From: CAYQZD01 sp964421875
GTDB lineage: Bacteria; Electryoneota; Tariuqbacteria; Tariuqbacterales; Tariuqbacteraceae
Direction of reading: 5' to 3'
Length of the DNA stretch: 27,757 bases
Assembly (NCBI GenBank): GCA_964421875.1
Contig: CAYQZD010000045.1
Coordinates: 1-27,757 of the forward strand
Below, one piece after another: positions 8,410 to 16,073 of this stretch. Each line of letters begins with the position of its first letter. The first letter of the stretch is position 1. The notes under the pieces were generated by a model that ran no database searches, was not told the DNA's origin, and saw only the letters and a list, made by a program, of their open reading frames with translations. The translations under genes and the position numbers were made by a program.

Positions 8410-9734
8410 CGAAGGAACCGGTCAATATCAGAGCTCTGGCAGCCAATGTTAGAGCGGGGAAGGGATTTTTCCCGGCGTTGGGTGGATGGTTAAGGTCTAA
8501 ACTGGAGTTTTTGGCAGAAGGGAGTTATATTACGAGCCGGGAGTTCTTTCGAGACCAGGCTCCGATAAAGGCGGCGGCTCTGACTTATTTCACGATGCTT
8601 TCGCTGGTGCCGCTGTTAATGATTCTCTTCGTGCTTTTTCGGACTTTTGGGGGAGAGGTTTTGATGGAGGAGACGTTGGAGCCCTTCATTTTTCAATACC
8701 TTTCGCCCGGTTCGGGGGAGGCAGTTTCGGCTGCAGTGGACCAGCTTTTACGCCAGGGCAAAGCCGGGGCTATCGGTTCCATCGGTTTCATTTTCCTCAT
8801 CCTCACTTCGTTTTCGCTGATGGACCAGATGGAATCGAATGTCAACGCGATTTGGGGTGTGAAGAAGCGCCGCGGGATTTTACGGAAGTTCGCGAATTAC
8901 TGGGTGGCGCTGTCGTTTTTTCCGCTTCTGGTGGGGGCTTCGGTATCGGTTTCGGCTTATTTGGGGTCGATTGAGCGGGTTCAGGAGCTATCCGAGCGGG
9001 TGGTTCCTCAAGGTTATAACCTGGTTCCGCTGCTGTTACAGGGATTAGCTTTTTTACTTTTATTCCTGCTGCTTCCCAACGTTCGGGTTCGATTCAGCGC
9101 GGCTTTAGCGGGAGCGGTATTCGCCGCGCTTTTATGGGAGGCGGTGAAGAAGGGTTATTTAGTTTATACCGCCAAGGCTATCGATTACAACCTGATCTAC
9201 GGTTCGCTGGCGGCTCTTCCGCTTTTTTTAATTTGGTTGTTTATTTCGTGGATGGTGTTTTTACTGGGGGCGGAGGTGTCATTTGTGTGGCAGAATTACC
9301 GGGTGGTTACTGAGAGCCGTAAGCGGATGTCGGTACCGTTTCAGGTGGTGGAGGCGTTGGCGGTTATGATATTGCTGGAGGCTTCGCGCCGTTTTCTGGA
9401 CGGGAGCAAGCCTTTGAAGGTGGAGCTTTTCGCCGAGGTTCAGGCTTTGCCTAAGGATTTAGTGGATTCTACCATCGATAGAATTGCGGCGAAGGGACTG
9501 GTCAAGGTGGCGGGGGACGAGGTGATACTTTCCCGCGATCCTGAGTCGTTGAATTTGGACGAGGCTCTGGAGGCGGTAAAGAGCGGGGGGGCGGAGGAGC
9601 CCTCATTCGGCTGGCTGGGTAATATCGGTCATCTGCGCAATTTCATCGCTACTCTGGAGGAGGCTGCGCAGGGATCGAAGCGAGAGTGGAGTCTGAAGCG
9701 TTTGATGGACGAAGTTGAGAGGTGGGAGCACTGA
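8406..9734 (+). CDS. YihY/BrkB-family inner membrane protein with C-terminal winged-helix-like domain
   Basis: A 442-residue membrane protein. The N-terminal cytoplasmic stretch is followed by IKAAALTYFTMLSLVPLLMILFVLF, the typical first helix of the YihY/BrkB (formerly 'ribonuclease BN') family, and about six hydrophobic helices up to residue ~300, including GSLAALPLFLIWLFISWMVFLLGAEVSF. The remaining ~140 residues are soluble and resemble a winged-helix fold (PFQVVEALAVMILLEASRR...). The old tRNA-nuclease assignment for this family is discredited; its role is unsettled, with transport or envelope functions proposed. The ATG overlaps the upstream stop (ATGA), so translation is probably coupled. 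Its position between an ABC ATPase and an ABC permease is unusual. Confidence 0.88.
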   Translation: MTKEPVNIRALAANVRAGKGFFPALGGWLRSKLEFLAEGSYITSREFFRDQAPIKAAALTYFTMLSLVPLLMILFVLFRTFGGEVLMEETLEPFIFQYLSPGSGEAVSAAVDQLLRQGKAGAIGSIGFIFLILTSFSLMDQMESNVNAIWGVKKRRGILRKFANYWVALSFFPLLVGASVSVSAYLGSIERVQELSERVVPQGYNLVPLLLQGLAFLLLFLLLPNVRVRFSAALAGAVFAALLWEAVKKGYLVYTAKAIDYNLIYGSLAALPLFLIWLFISWMVFLLGAEVSFVWQNYRVVTESRKRMSVPFQVVEALAVMILLEASRRFLDGSKPLKVELFAEVQALPKDLVDSTIDRIAAKGLVKVAGDEVILSRDPESLNLDEALEAVKSGGAEEPSFGWLGNIGHLRNFIATLEEAAQGSKREWSLKRLMDEVERWEH

Positions 9735-10957
9735 TGATAAGTTTTCGTCAGACCGGTGTGGTTTACCATAAAGAACTTACGGACGTGATTCGCGACCGGC
9801 GCACTTTGTTCAGTATGATACTGCTGCCGATTATACTCATCCCCCTTATTGGTGGAGGTTTGGGAGGGATGATGGGCAGCCAGATAAAGAAGCTGGAGGA
9901 GCGGAATTTCACGATATGTCTGATTGGAGGGGGCAGCGCTCCGGAATTGGCAGGTTATCTGGAGGCGAAGGAGCAGTTTCAGGTGATATCGGCGGAGTTT
10001 GATTCAGGATTAGCGGTGGAACTGCTGAAGGACAAGGCGGCTTTGGCTGTAATCAGGGTTCCCGTCGGATTTGATCGGCGGCTCCGGGAATTTTTCCGGG
10101 GAGAGTCTGAAGCGCCTGCGTTGGAGGTGTTCTATGATGAATCTGAGATTGAATCCGATGTCGCTACCGGCAGGCTGCGGGGGGCGCTTTCGGAATATCG
10201 GATGAAAATGGTGTCCGCCGAGCTTGAGCGGTTGAATTTGCGGGGGGACATAACCGAACCATTCACCATCGAGGCTGTGAACACCGCTACGGAGGAGGAG
10301 ATGGGGGGCTTTATCGCCAGTATGATGCTGCCATTGATGCTGATACTGCTGTCTATCACCGGAGCGATGTACCCCGCCATCGACCTCACTGCGGGGGAGA
10401 AGGAGCGGGGCACACTGGAAACCCTCCTGGTATCGCCGGTGGGTCGGGGCGAGATGGTTCTGGGCAAGTTTTTAACGGTGATGACTACTTCTTTAGTCAC
10501 CACCTGTCTGGTGTTGCTGAGCACTGTTTTCACTATTTCCGGGGGATTGACATTCGGTTCGGCGATGGGGGAGAACGCAGGGATCAGCTTCAATTTTATC
10601 CATATCGCCGGGGCGCTGGTAATGGTTACTCCTCTAACCGCATTTTTTTCAGCGCTGCTCTTGACCATTGCGTTGTTCGCGAAGAGTTACAAGGAGGCTC
10701 AGAGTTATATTTCGCCTTTGATGTTGGCGGTCATACTGCCGGCGATGGTTTCGATTCTACCGGGAATTGAACTCAGTCCGAAGCTATTGCTGATCCCGGT
10801 ATTGAACGTGGCGATGATGCTGAAGGAGGCGCTATTGGGCCGTTATGATATGAGTATGATAGCGATTACCTTTATGTCTTCCGCGGTTTACGCGGGAATC
10901 GCTATCTGGATAGCTTTCCGTCAATTCCACCGGGAAAGCGTGCTTTTCCGCACTTAG
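9734..10957 (+). CDS. ABC-2 type permease, NatB-like
   Basis: A 407-residue inner membrane protein with one N-terminal helix (TLFSMILLPIILIPLIGGGLGG), a large extracytoplasmic domain (about residues 45-190), then five to six hydrophobic helices (for example MMLPLMLILLSITGAMYPAI). The segment TAGEKERGTLETLLVSPVGRGEMVLGKF is the diagnostic ABC-2 loop that contacts the ATPase. Together with the ATPase at 7678 it should form a NatAB-like exporter; the substrate (sodium ions in Bacillus) cannot be read from sequence. ATG 9734 is preferred to GTG 9722: it forms a TGATG stop-start with the upstream gene, and GGTGGGAG at 9721-9728 is well placed as its ribosome site. It closes the operon; no clear terminator follows. 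Confidence 0.88.
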   Translation: MISFRQTGVVYHKELTDVIRDRRTLFSMILLPIILIPLIGGGLGGMMGSQIKKLEERNFTICLIGGGSAPELAGYLEAKEQFQVISAEFDSGLAVELLKDKAALAVIRVPVGFDRRLREFFRGESEAPALEVFYDESEIESDVATGRLRGALSEYRMKMVSAELERLNLRGDITEPFTIEAVNTATEEEMGGFIASMMLPLMLILLSITGAMYPAIDLTAGEKERGTLETLLVSPVGRGEMVLGKFLTVMTTSLVTTCLVLLSTVFTISGGLTFGSAMGENAGISFNFIHIAGALVMVTPLTAFFSALLLTIALFAKSYKEAQSYISPLMLAVILPAMVSILPGIELSPKLLLIPVLNVAMMLKEALLGRYDMSMIAITFMSSAVYAGIAIWIAFRQFHRESVLFRT

Positions 10958-11624
10958 TCTCTTTGAAATTAACCAACTATGATGGTTTTAGTTACGAGTT
11001 TCCACTACTGAAATCCCGACCCGACCATAACATACCCGTAACTTTCAAATCAGATTAGTATTCGTTCTAGAATTTTAGTTTTATTTTGCGAATATTTACC
11101 TATTTCCAAAGGAAATTGCCGATTGTAAGAGCGAGCGGCTGTTCACTTTTACCCAAACATACACAAGGACTTTCCAGACCCGGTATAACTTAAAAATACT
11201 GAAAATGACAACCAAGTACTGGTTTATAATTATTATAGTGGCATTATCATTGTTATCGCCAACGAAGTGAAATAATCTTAAAGGCTTGGAAAGAGGTTGA
11301 TTCGTTCTTAGATTCTGTGTAAAGACTTTTGGAATCGCAGATAGCGCAGATGCATAATCAATTAAAACAAACAATTGAGTCCATATCACACTAATCGATA
11401 TTCTAAAACTTAAAAACAAAACCATTCACCATTCTGGTGAATGTCTCAAACGGATAACACAGAATCCGGGTCGTTAATACGTTCCTTATATGATAAATCA
11501 GAATTAGGACTATCCAAATAATATCTTCAACAAAAAATGGTTGCTTCCTTATTGTTTAGGAATGACAATAAAAAACGCGAACAATAATATCACCATAACT
11601 TTCATTAACATAGGAATAAAAAAA
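10958..11624. other. AT-rich spacer with MITE copy 2
   Basis: No credible gene is present. It contains the MITE-like copy at about 11311-11470. The remainder is AT-rich with no clear promoter, RNA or terminator that I can support. Confidence 0.6.
11311..11470. mobile_element. MITE-like element, copy 2
   Basis: Left GATTCTGTGTAAAGAC is inverted relative to right GATAACACAGAATCCGGG (11453-11470). The interior is collinear with copy 1 (AATCGCAGAT, GCATAATCA, ATTGAGT). Near the right end is a hairpin TTCACC-ATTCT-GGTGAA. TCGTT occurs just outside both ends and could be a target duplication, though the left boundary is not sharp. Confidence 0.6.
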
Positions 11625-12590
11625 ATGGAGAGGATTTTAGTAACAGGTGGAGCAGGTTTAATTGGGGTTGCTATATGTCGAAAGCTATTAGAAAAAGGTT
11701 ACCAAGTTCGATGCTTGGATTATAACAAATCCCCCATTCCCGGTGTTGAAAGTATGATTGGCACTATAATGGCGCACAACGACTTGACCTATGCGATCAG
11801 GGGTTGCACCGGTGTATGTCATTTAGCGGCGATGCTGGGAGTGAGCAATACCGACACAAGATGGTTGGACTGTCTTGAAATCAACCTTTGGGGATTGAGA
11901 AACGTATTGGATGTTTGCGTCAAGGAACGGGTGAAGCAGATATTATTCTCTTCTTCGTCTGAAGTCTATGGTGACGCTCCAACGGTTCCGGTTAACGAGA
12001 AACATCCTCTCATACCTAAGTCTGTATATGCAGTCACTAAGGTTGCGGGGGAGGCTTTGATTAGAGCCTACACAGATAAATATGACCTCAACGCCACCAT
12101 TTTGCGTTTCTTCAATGTTTATGGTCCTCACCAAGTTGAACGGTTTGTAATTCCCCTCTTCATCAAGGCGGTAAAAACGGGGCATCCTATAATCATCAAT
12201 GGCGACGGCAGCCAAATTCGCGCTTTTTGCTATGTGGATGATGCCGCTAATGGCATGACTTTAGCTATGGAACGGGACAATATTGATACCTATGAAGCTT
12301 TCAACATCGGCAACGATACCGAACCAATAAATATTTTGGATTTGGCTGAGTTTGTTATCAAAATCAGCGGGACACAAGTCCCCATTCACAAAGTTCCATT
12401 CGCTGAATCGGATAGGTCCAGCGAGAGGGAAATTATGCGGAGAATACCGGACATATCTAAGGCCAGGAATAGACTGAATTATGAACCGTTAGTTACACTT
12501 GAGAAAGGACTTATTAAGACACTGAATACTCTGGAAAATCGTTCGGATTGGTCAGACAATATTAATCTCAATATTCTTCATGACCAGTAA
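11625..12590 (+). CDS. NAD-dependent epimerase/dehydratase (GalE-like)
   Basis: This 321-residue short-chain dehydrogenase of the extended type probably interconverts or modifies a nucleotide sugar for polysaccharide building. The Rossmann glycine motif TGGAGLIG is at residues 7-14, the catalytic pair is Y135-xxx-K139 in YAVTK, and SSSSEVYGD provides the active-site Ser/Thr region. RFFNVYGPHQ and the GDGSQIRAFCYVDDAA segment are typical of UDP-glucose 4-epimerase relatives. ATG 11625 is chosen because AGGA lies 9 bases upstream and the protein then begins directly at the Rossmann fold; an upstream in-frame ATG adds 28 low-complexity residues. Base composition is clearly more AT-rich than neighbours, and the flanks carry a MITE, so transfer from elsewhere is plausible. 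Confidence 0.9.
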   Translation: MERILVTGGAGLIGVAICRKLLEKGYQVRCLDYNKSPIPGVESMIGTIMAHNDLTYAIRGCTGVCHLAAMLGVSNTDTRWLDCLEINLWGLRNVLDVCVKERVKQILFSSSSEVYGDAPTVPVNEKHPLIPKSVYAVTKVAGEALIRAYTDKYDLNATILRFFNVYGPHQVERFVIPLFIKAVKTGHPIIINGDGSQIRAFCYVDDAANGMTLAMERDNIDTYEAFNIGNDTEPINILDLAEFVIKISGTQVPIHKVPFAESDRSSEREIMRRIPDISKARNRLNYEPLVTLEKGLIKTLNTLENRSDWSDNINLNILHDQ

Positions 12591-12795
12591 TAAAACAGCC
12601 AATAAACCGGTGACCTTATCATTCGATGTTTAGTCTATTAGATTTTTTAACCGGCAACAGACTCTCTATACCGGAGTGAACCAGTTAAACTGTCATCAGC
12701 ACAGATAATGTCACAGAGTGTTTTATGGCGATTATTTTGAATTTCCTCAAATAAATCGTTGATATTGAACTAACTCAATCGTACGTTTTTAGTAG

Positions 12796-12853
12796 GCGAG
12801 CATGTCTGTTCCTTTGTCTTTTTTTTAATAAAAGAAGGTGACAGCATGCTCAC
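12796..12853. repeat. Long imperfect inverted repeat around a T/A tract
   Basis: The left arm GCGAGCATGTCTGTTCC followed by CTTTT pairs with the right arm AAAAGAAGG followed by TGACAGCATGCTCAC, with two small bulges. The T-rich centre pairs with an A-rich stretch. It could be a bidirectional terminator or a small mobile-element relic. Confidence 0.55.
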
Positions 12854-12871
12854 TTTCTTTTAATATCGGCC

Positions 12872-12892
12872 AATCCTGAAAAGGTCAGGATT
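12872..12892. repeat. Perfect hairpin AATCCTGA / TCAGGATT
   Basis: An 8-bp perfect stem with loop AAAGG lies about 60 bases upstream of the helicase reading frame. There is no T-tract on the + strand. A role as an operator or RNA structure is possible but unproven. Confidence 0.5.
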
Positions 12893-12989
12893 AAAATACG
12901 TTGTTGACCATTGGAGAAAGACGATTCACTATCCTTCATAAGGACGAACAATTAAGCTCGACACAGAATATTCCCGCATATCCCTGTCG

Positions 12990-15305
12990 GTGAAGGAGCT
13001 GGCGGGTATCATAGCTCCGGGCGAGGGGAGCGGATCGCGCTTTTCCCTCAGAGCCGACATCGGGCGCCGGGAGCATCAGAAGCGTCAGAATGTGATTCGC
13101 GGTAAGCATCCCGATTTCGAGGGGGAGTATCAGGTCAGCCACACCTTCGACCTCAACGGGTGGAGTGTTACGGTCCGGGGGCGTCCGGATGCGGTTTACC
13201 GTGAGGGGGAGGCGCTAGTGGTAGAGGAGATAAAGACGGTGGCTGCGGGGAGCGGGGAATTCGCGGGATTTAATCCGGACTCCCTACTGTTTTTCAAAGC
13301 GCAATTGGATTTGTACTGTTATCTGCTGAGTTTGGCGGATACGACGGTAATCAGTGGGAGGCTTTATCTCATCAATATCGCCGCAGCGGGTGAACGGAGT
13401 TTCGATTTTACGCCTGATTACGGGAGGACCGCTCTGGCGCTGGAACAGGCGCTATCGCGGCTTTTAGCTGAAGCGGAGCGCCGGCGGCAGCATCACCTCA
13501 ACCTGCGGAGGGCGGCGGGGGAGCTTCGCTTTCCGCATCCTGAGATGCGGGCGCATCAGGGAAGGATGGTGGAGGCGGTGGGGGGGGCGGTGGAGAGCGG
13601 GAAACCGCTGATGTTGTCCGCATCGACCGGTTCGGGCAAGACTGCCGGTGCGCTTTTCCCCGCGTTGACGGGCGCTTTTAAGCAGGGATTGCAGGTGTTT
13701 TTCGCCACTTCACGCACTACTCAGAGGCATATTGTGCGCGAATTTGCGGAGCTTTTGAAACGGCAGGAGGCTCCCTTTTCCGCGCTGTTCCTCACGGCCC
13801 GGGCGAAGATGTGTCCTTTGAATTTAGAACGCTGCCAGCCGGAGGAATGCGCTTACCTCGCCGATTTTCAGTCCAAGTTCGACCGGTGCACGCTGCCGGA
13901 GGAACTGGATGGCGGCGCGGTGTTAGAGGCGGAGGAGATTGCGGGGAGGGTCCTTCCGCTGACGTTGTGTCCCTTCTTTGTGTCGTTGAAGCTGGCGGAG
14001 GAGGCGGACCTGACGGTGGGGGATTACAACTATGTTTTCGATCCTTCGGCGCGGCTGAGGGGTCTTTTCGATGAGGGCGGCGCGAAGGACTATATCCTGA
14101 TAGTGGACGAAGCGCACGGTTTGCCGGTTCGGGTGCGGGAGCGCTATTCGCCGGAGCTTTTGGCGCCGGCGGTGATGGAGCTATTGGCGAGTTTGAAGGC
14201 TAAGAATTACGCAGACCCGCTTTTCAAGGAGATTGCGCGGTTTCTGCGGGCGGTTTTGAAGTTTCTGCGCCGGTGTTCGGAACCGGACTTCTTCGAGAGC
14301 GATATCAGCCTTGGCGAGTTGGGGGAGCTTTATCAGACTACACAGCGGTTGACGATGGGGCTGTGTTTGGAGGCGGCGCGGTTCGGTAGTAATCCCGCGG
14401 AGAATCCGGTGTTCGCATTTCTGAAGGAATTCGAATGGTTCTGTAAGGTGGCGGAGATGGGGCCGAAGGGATTTTCGCCGATATATCAGCGGGAGGCGCG
14501 CTCATTGAAAATCGCCTGCCTGGACACTGCGCCCGTTTTGCGGGAGGCGATGGCTCAGTTCCATTCTGTGATTGCGATGTCGGCTACGCTTCATCCCGCC
14601 GAGTTTTTTCGTAACCAATTGGGTTTTGAAGAGGCGGCGGAATATTTGGAACTGCCTTACCCGTTCCCGCAGGAAAACCGGTTCATCGCCATCGTCCCCA
14701 GCGTCTCCACGCGTTATCATCTGCGGAGCCGGTTTCACAGTCAGATTGCGGAGATTGTGGACCGGGTTTACCGGGCGCATCCGGGGGGGTATTTCTGCTT
14801 TTTCCCCAGTTTCGCCTATATCGAGGCGGTGGAGCGGCATCTGGAATCTCCGCACATTGTGCAGCGTGCTGAGATGAGCGAGGAGGAACGGAACGGTTTC
14901 TTAGCGGAGGTGGCGGCGGGGGGGAAGGTGTTTTTGGCGGTGATGGGGGGGATTTTCGCCGAGGGAGTGGACTATCCCCGCCAGCTTCAGGGGGTGATGG
15001 TGGTGGGACCGGGTCTGCCGCTTTACTGCGCCGAGACCGAGCTGCAGCGGCGGCATTTCGACCAGCAGTGCGACGCCGGTTTCGAATACGCTTACGCCTA
15101 TCCGGGGATGAATCGGGTGGTGCAGGCGGCGGGGCGGCTGATTCGGAGCGGGCGTGACCGGGGGGCGGTAATCCTCATCGGGGCGCGTTTCGCGCAGGAG
15201 CCTTACCGGTCGCTGCTGCCGCGGGACTGGTATGTGGAACATCCCGGTGAACTGGTGGTTAATGATTTAGAGGGGGCGTTGAGGAGGTTTTGGGGGAGGG
15301 GGTGA
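12990..15305 (+). CDS. PD-(D/E)XK nuclease fused to XPD/DinG-like Fe-S helicase
   Basis: A 771-residue fusion. Residues 1-190 show the Cas4/RecB-like nuclease set: H29 in GRREH, D67 in RGRPD, E80-I-K82 and QLDLY (Q105, Y109). The rest is a superfamily 2 XPD-type helicase: motif I STGSGKT (212-218), motif II DEAH (373-376), SATL, and motif VI QAAGRLIRSGR (712 on). Cysteines C275, C282, C287, C300 and C327 lie where XPD/DinG proteins carry a 4Fe-4S cluster. It probably unwinds and cuts DNA in repair or replication, like Dna2-type proteins. The frame is open upstream to 12942 and encodes KLDTEYSRISLSVKEL, which resembles the N-terminus of such proteins. GTG 12990 lacks a ribosome site, while AGGAC at 12941 suits an ATT at 12951. 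Confidence 0.88.
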   Translation: MKELAGIIAPGEGSGSRFSLRADIGRREHQKRQNVIRGKHPDFEGEYQVSHTFDLNGWSVTVRGRPDAVYREGEALVVEEIKTVAAGSGEFAGFNPDSLLFFKAQLDLYCYLLSLADTTVISGRLYLINIAAAGERSFDFTPDYGRTALALEQALSRLLAEAERRRQHHLNLRRAAGELRFPHPEMRAHQGRMVEAVGGAVESGKPLMLSASTGSGKTAGALFPALTGAFKQGLQVFFATSRTTQRHIVREFAELLKRQEAPFSALFLTARAKMCPLNLERCQPEECAYLADFQSKFDRCTLPEELDGGAVLEAEEIAGRVLPLTLCPFFVSLKLAEEADLTVGDYNYVFDPSARLRGLFDEGGAKDYILIVDEAHGLPVRVRERYSPELLAPAVMELLASLKAKNYADPLFKEIARFLRAVLKFLRRCSEPDFFESDISLGELGELYQTTQRLTMGLCLEAARFGSNPAENPVFAFLKEFEWFCKVAEMGPKGFSPIYQREARSLKIACLDTAPVLREAMAQFHSVIAMSATLHPAEFFRNQLGFEEAAEYLELPYPFPQENRFIAIVPSVSTRYHLRSRFHSQIAEIVDRVYRAHPGGYFCFFPSFAYIEAVERHLESPHIVQRAEMSEEERNGFLAEVAAGGKVFLAVMGGIFAEGVDYPRQLQGVMVVGPGLPLYCAETELQRRHFDQQCDAGFEYAYAYPGMNRVVQAAGRLIRSGRDRGAVILIGARFAQEPYRSLLPRDWYVEHPGELVVNDLEGALRRFWGRG

Positions 15306-15311
15306 TGGATT

Positions 15312-15353
15312 GTCGAGTAACGAATATCGAGTAACAAGTAACGAGTATCGAGT
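15312..15353 (+). repeat. Heptamer array, CGAGT variant (6 units)
   Basis: Units GTCGAGT, AACGAAT, ATCGAGT, AACAAGT, AACGAGT and ATCGAGT. They have the same period and leading dinucleotides as the NNCAAGT arrays but mostly CGAGT. The array starts 6 bases after the helicase stop. Confidence 0.85.
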
Positions 15354-15415
15354 CTGCCCTTTAGCCCCCCGCTCATTTGTGTGGGCGTATCACTTTACCA
15401 ATTTGAAGCGCAAGA

Positions 15416-15483
15416 GTCATTCTGGCGGCGAAGCGAGCCAGAATCCTTCTATTTCGGAGGGATTCCGGCTGCGCCGGAATGAC
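15416..15483. repeat. Palindromic repeat with GTCATTC...GAATGAC ends
   Basis: GTCATTCTGGCG at the left faces CGCCGGAATGAC at the right, with CCAGAATCC and GGATTCCGG forming the inner arms. Fragments of this type (GGATTCCGG..., GGAATGAC) also follow the heptamer arrays at 1520 and 2348. Confidence 0.75.
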
Positions 15484-15524
15484 GATATAGGGTGTTGCTT
15501 TATATAGCTAAATCGACTCCTAAT

Positions 15525-15597
15525 TGCTATTCTTAAAGTTAGGAACGGATCGCTCACCCTTTGAGTGATTATCCCAAGCGAATAGCACAGAATCCGG
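15525..15597. mobile_element. Partial MITE-like element (right part only)
   Basis: The segment from GCTATTCTTAAAGTTA to AATAGCACAGAATCCGG aligns with the right halves of the elements ending at 467 and 11470, including the small CACC...GTG hairpin before the terminus. The left half is missing. Confidence 0.5.
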
Positions 15598-15674
15598 ATT
15601 GCGCAGAATCAGATAATCAAATTTATACGAAATCAGGTCTTCGCTTCGCTAAAGACCTAACTTAACGCAGATTT

Positions 15675-15697
15675 GGTGGATTAAAACCCACCCTACG
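15675..15697. repeat. GGTGGATT / AACCCACC hairpin repeat
   Basis: GGTGGATTAAAACCCACC followed by CTACG, the same family as at 1648 and 2439 with one G-to-A change in the left arm. Confidence 0.75.
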
Positions 15698-15773
15698 ATG
15701 ATTGTATGCATTCCCATGCAGGAGCGTGGGAACGAAGAAAATTTCATTTCGAATCGCTGATGAAATGATGATT

Positions 15774-15825
15774 GACGCTGATTACGCTGATTTTTTATCA
15801 GTGTAATCATGAATTTATCAGCGTC
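15774..15825. repeat. Nested GACGCTGATTACGCTGAT palindrome
   Basis: TGATTACGCTGAT (15779-15791) pairs with ATCAGTGTAATCA (15797-15809). A wider pair, GACGCTGAT and ATCAGCGTC (15774-15782 and 15817-15825), overlaps it. A common style of dispersed repeat in environmental genomes. Confidence 0.7.
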
Positions 15826-15883
15826 ATCCGCGATTTAAAAATGAACAGATAACCTGCTTATCAGTCGGTGTAATATCAAGCAT

Positions 15884-15908
15884 GTAGGGCGGGTCATTCA
15901 GACCCGCC
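15884..15908. repeat. GTAGGGCGGGTC / GACCCGCC hairpin
   Basis: A perfect 8-bp stem (GGCGGGTC, loop ATTCA, GACCCGCC) preceded by GTAG. It is the reverse-orientation relative of the AACCCACCCTAC repeats elsewhere in the window. Confidence 0.7.
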
Positions 15909-15985
15909 AACACTAAAAACTTGAATGCATTTGTCGGCCATTAATAAGCCGATCTACAATTGTTCCTTAGTATTGCGGAGCTTTC

Positions 15986-16019
15986 GACTTGAAGACTTGT
16001 TGACTTGCAGACCTGCAGA
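15986..16019. repeat. GACTTGNN octamer array
   Basis: Four 8-bp units, GACTTGAA, GACTTGTT, GACTTGCA and GACCTGCA, plus a partial GAC. On the opposite strand the core reads CAAGTC, echoing the CAAGT core of the heptamer arrays but with period 8. Confidence 0.75.
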
Positions 16020-16073
16020 CTATTTTCGAAATGACCTAAATATATACAAAACAAGTAATATACATAATACACA

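Larger units (their letters stand above)
12591..12950. other. Spacer with inverted repeats, no gene
   Basis: About 360 bases without a credible gene. It contains a long imperfect inverted repeat at 12796-12853 and a perfect hairpin at 12872-12892. Nothing else is supported. Confidence 0.6.
15306..16073. other. Spacer packed with small palindromic repeats
   Basis: No credible gene. From left to right it has a heptamer array, a GTCATTC palindrome, the right half of a MITE-like element, an AGGTCTT hairpin (15635-15658), a GGTGG hairpin, a TTCCCATGC/GCGTGGGAA hairpin (15711-15732), a nested GACGCTGATTACG palindrome, a GGCGGGTC/GACCCGCC hairpin and an 8-bp GACTTGNN array. Nearly every part belongs to some repeat. 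Confidence 0.7.

Noticed and set aside
10960..11010. A terminator after the NatB-like gene
   Set aside because: Only a short weak AACCA/TGGTT pairing without a T-tract is present.
15310..15507. A 65-residue open frame after the helicase
   Set aside because: Its whole length is heptamer array and palindromic repeat.
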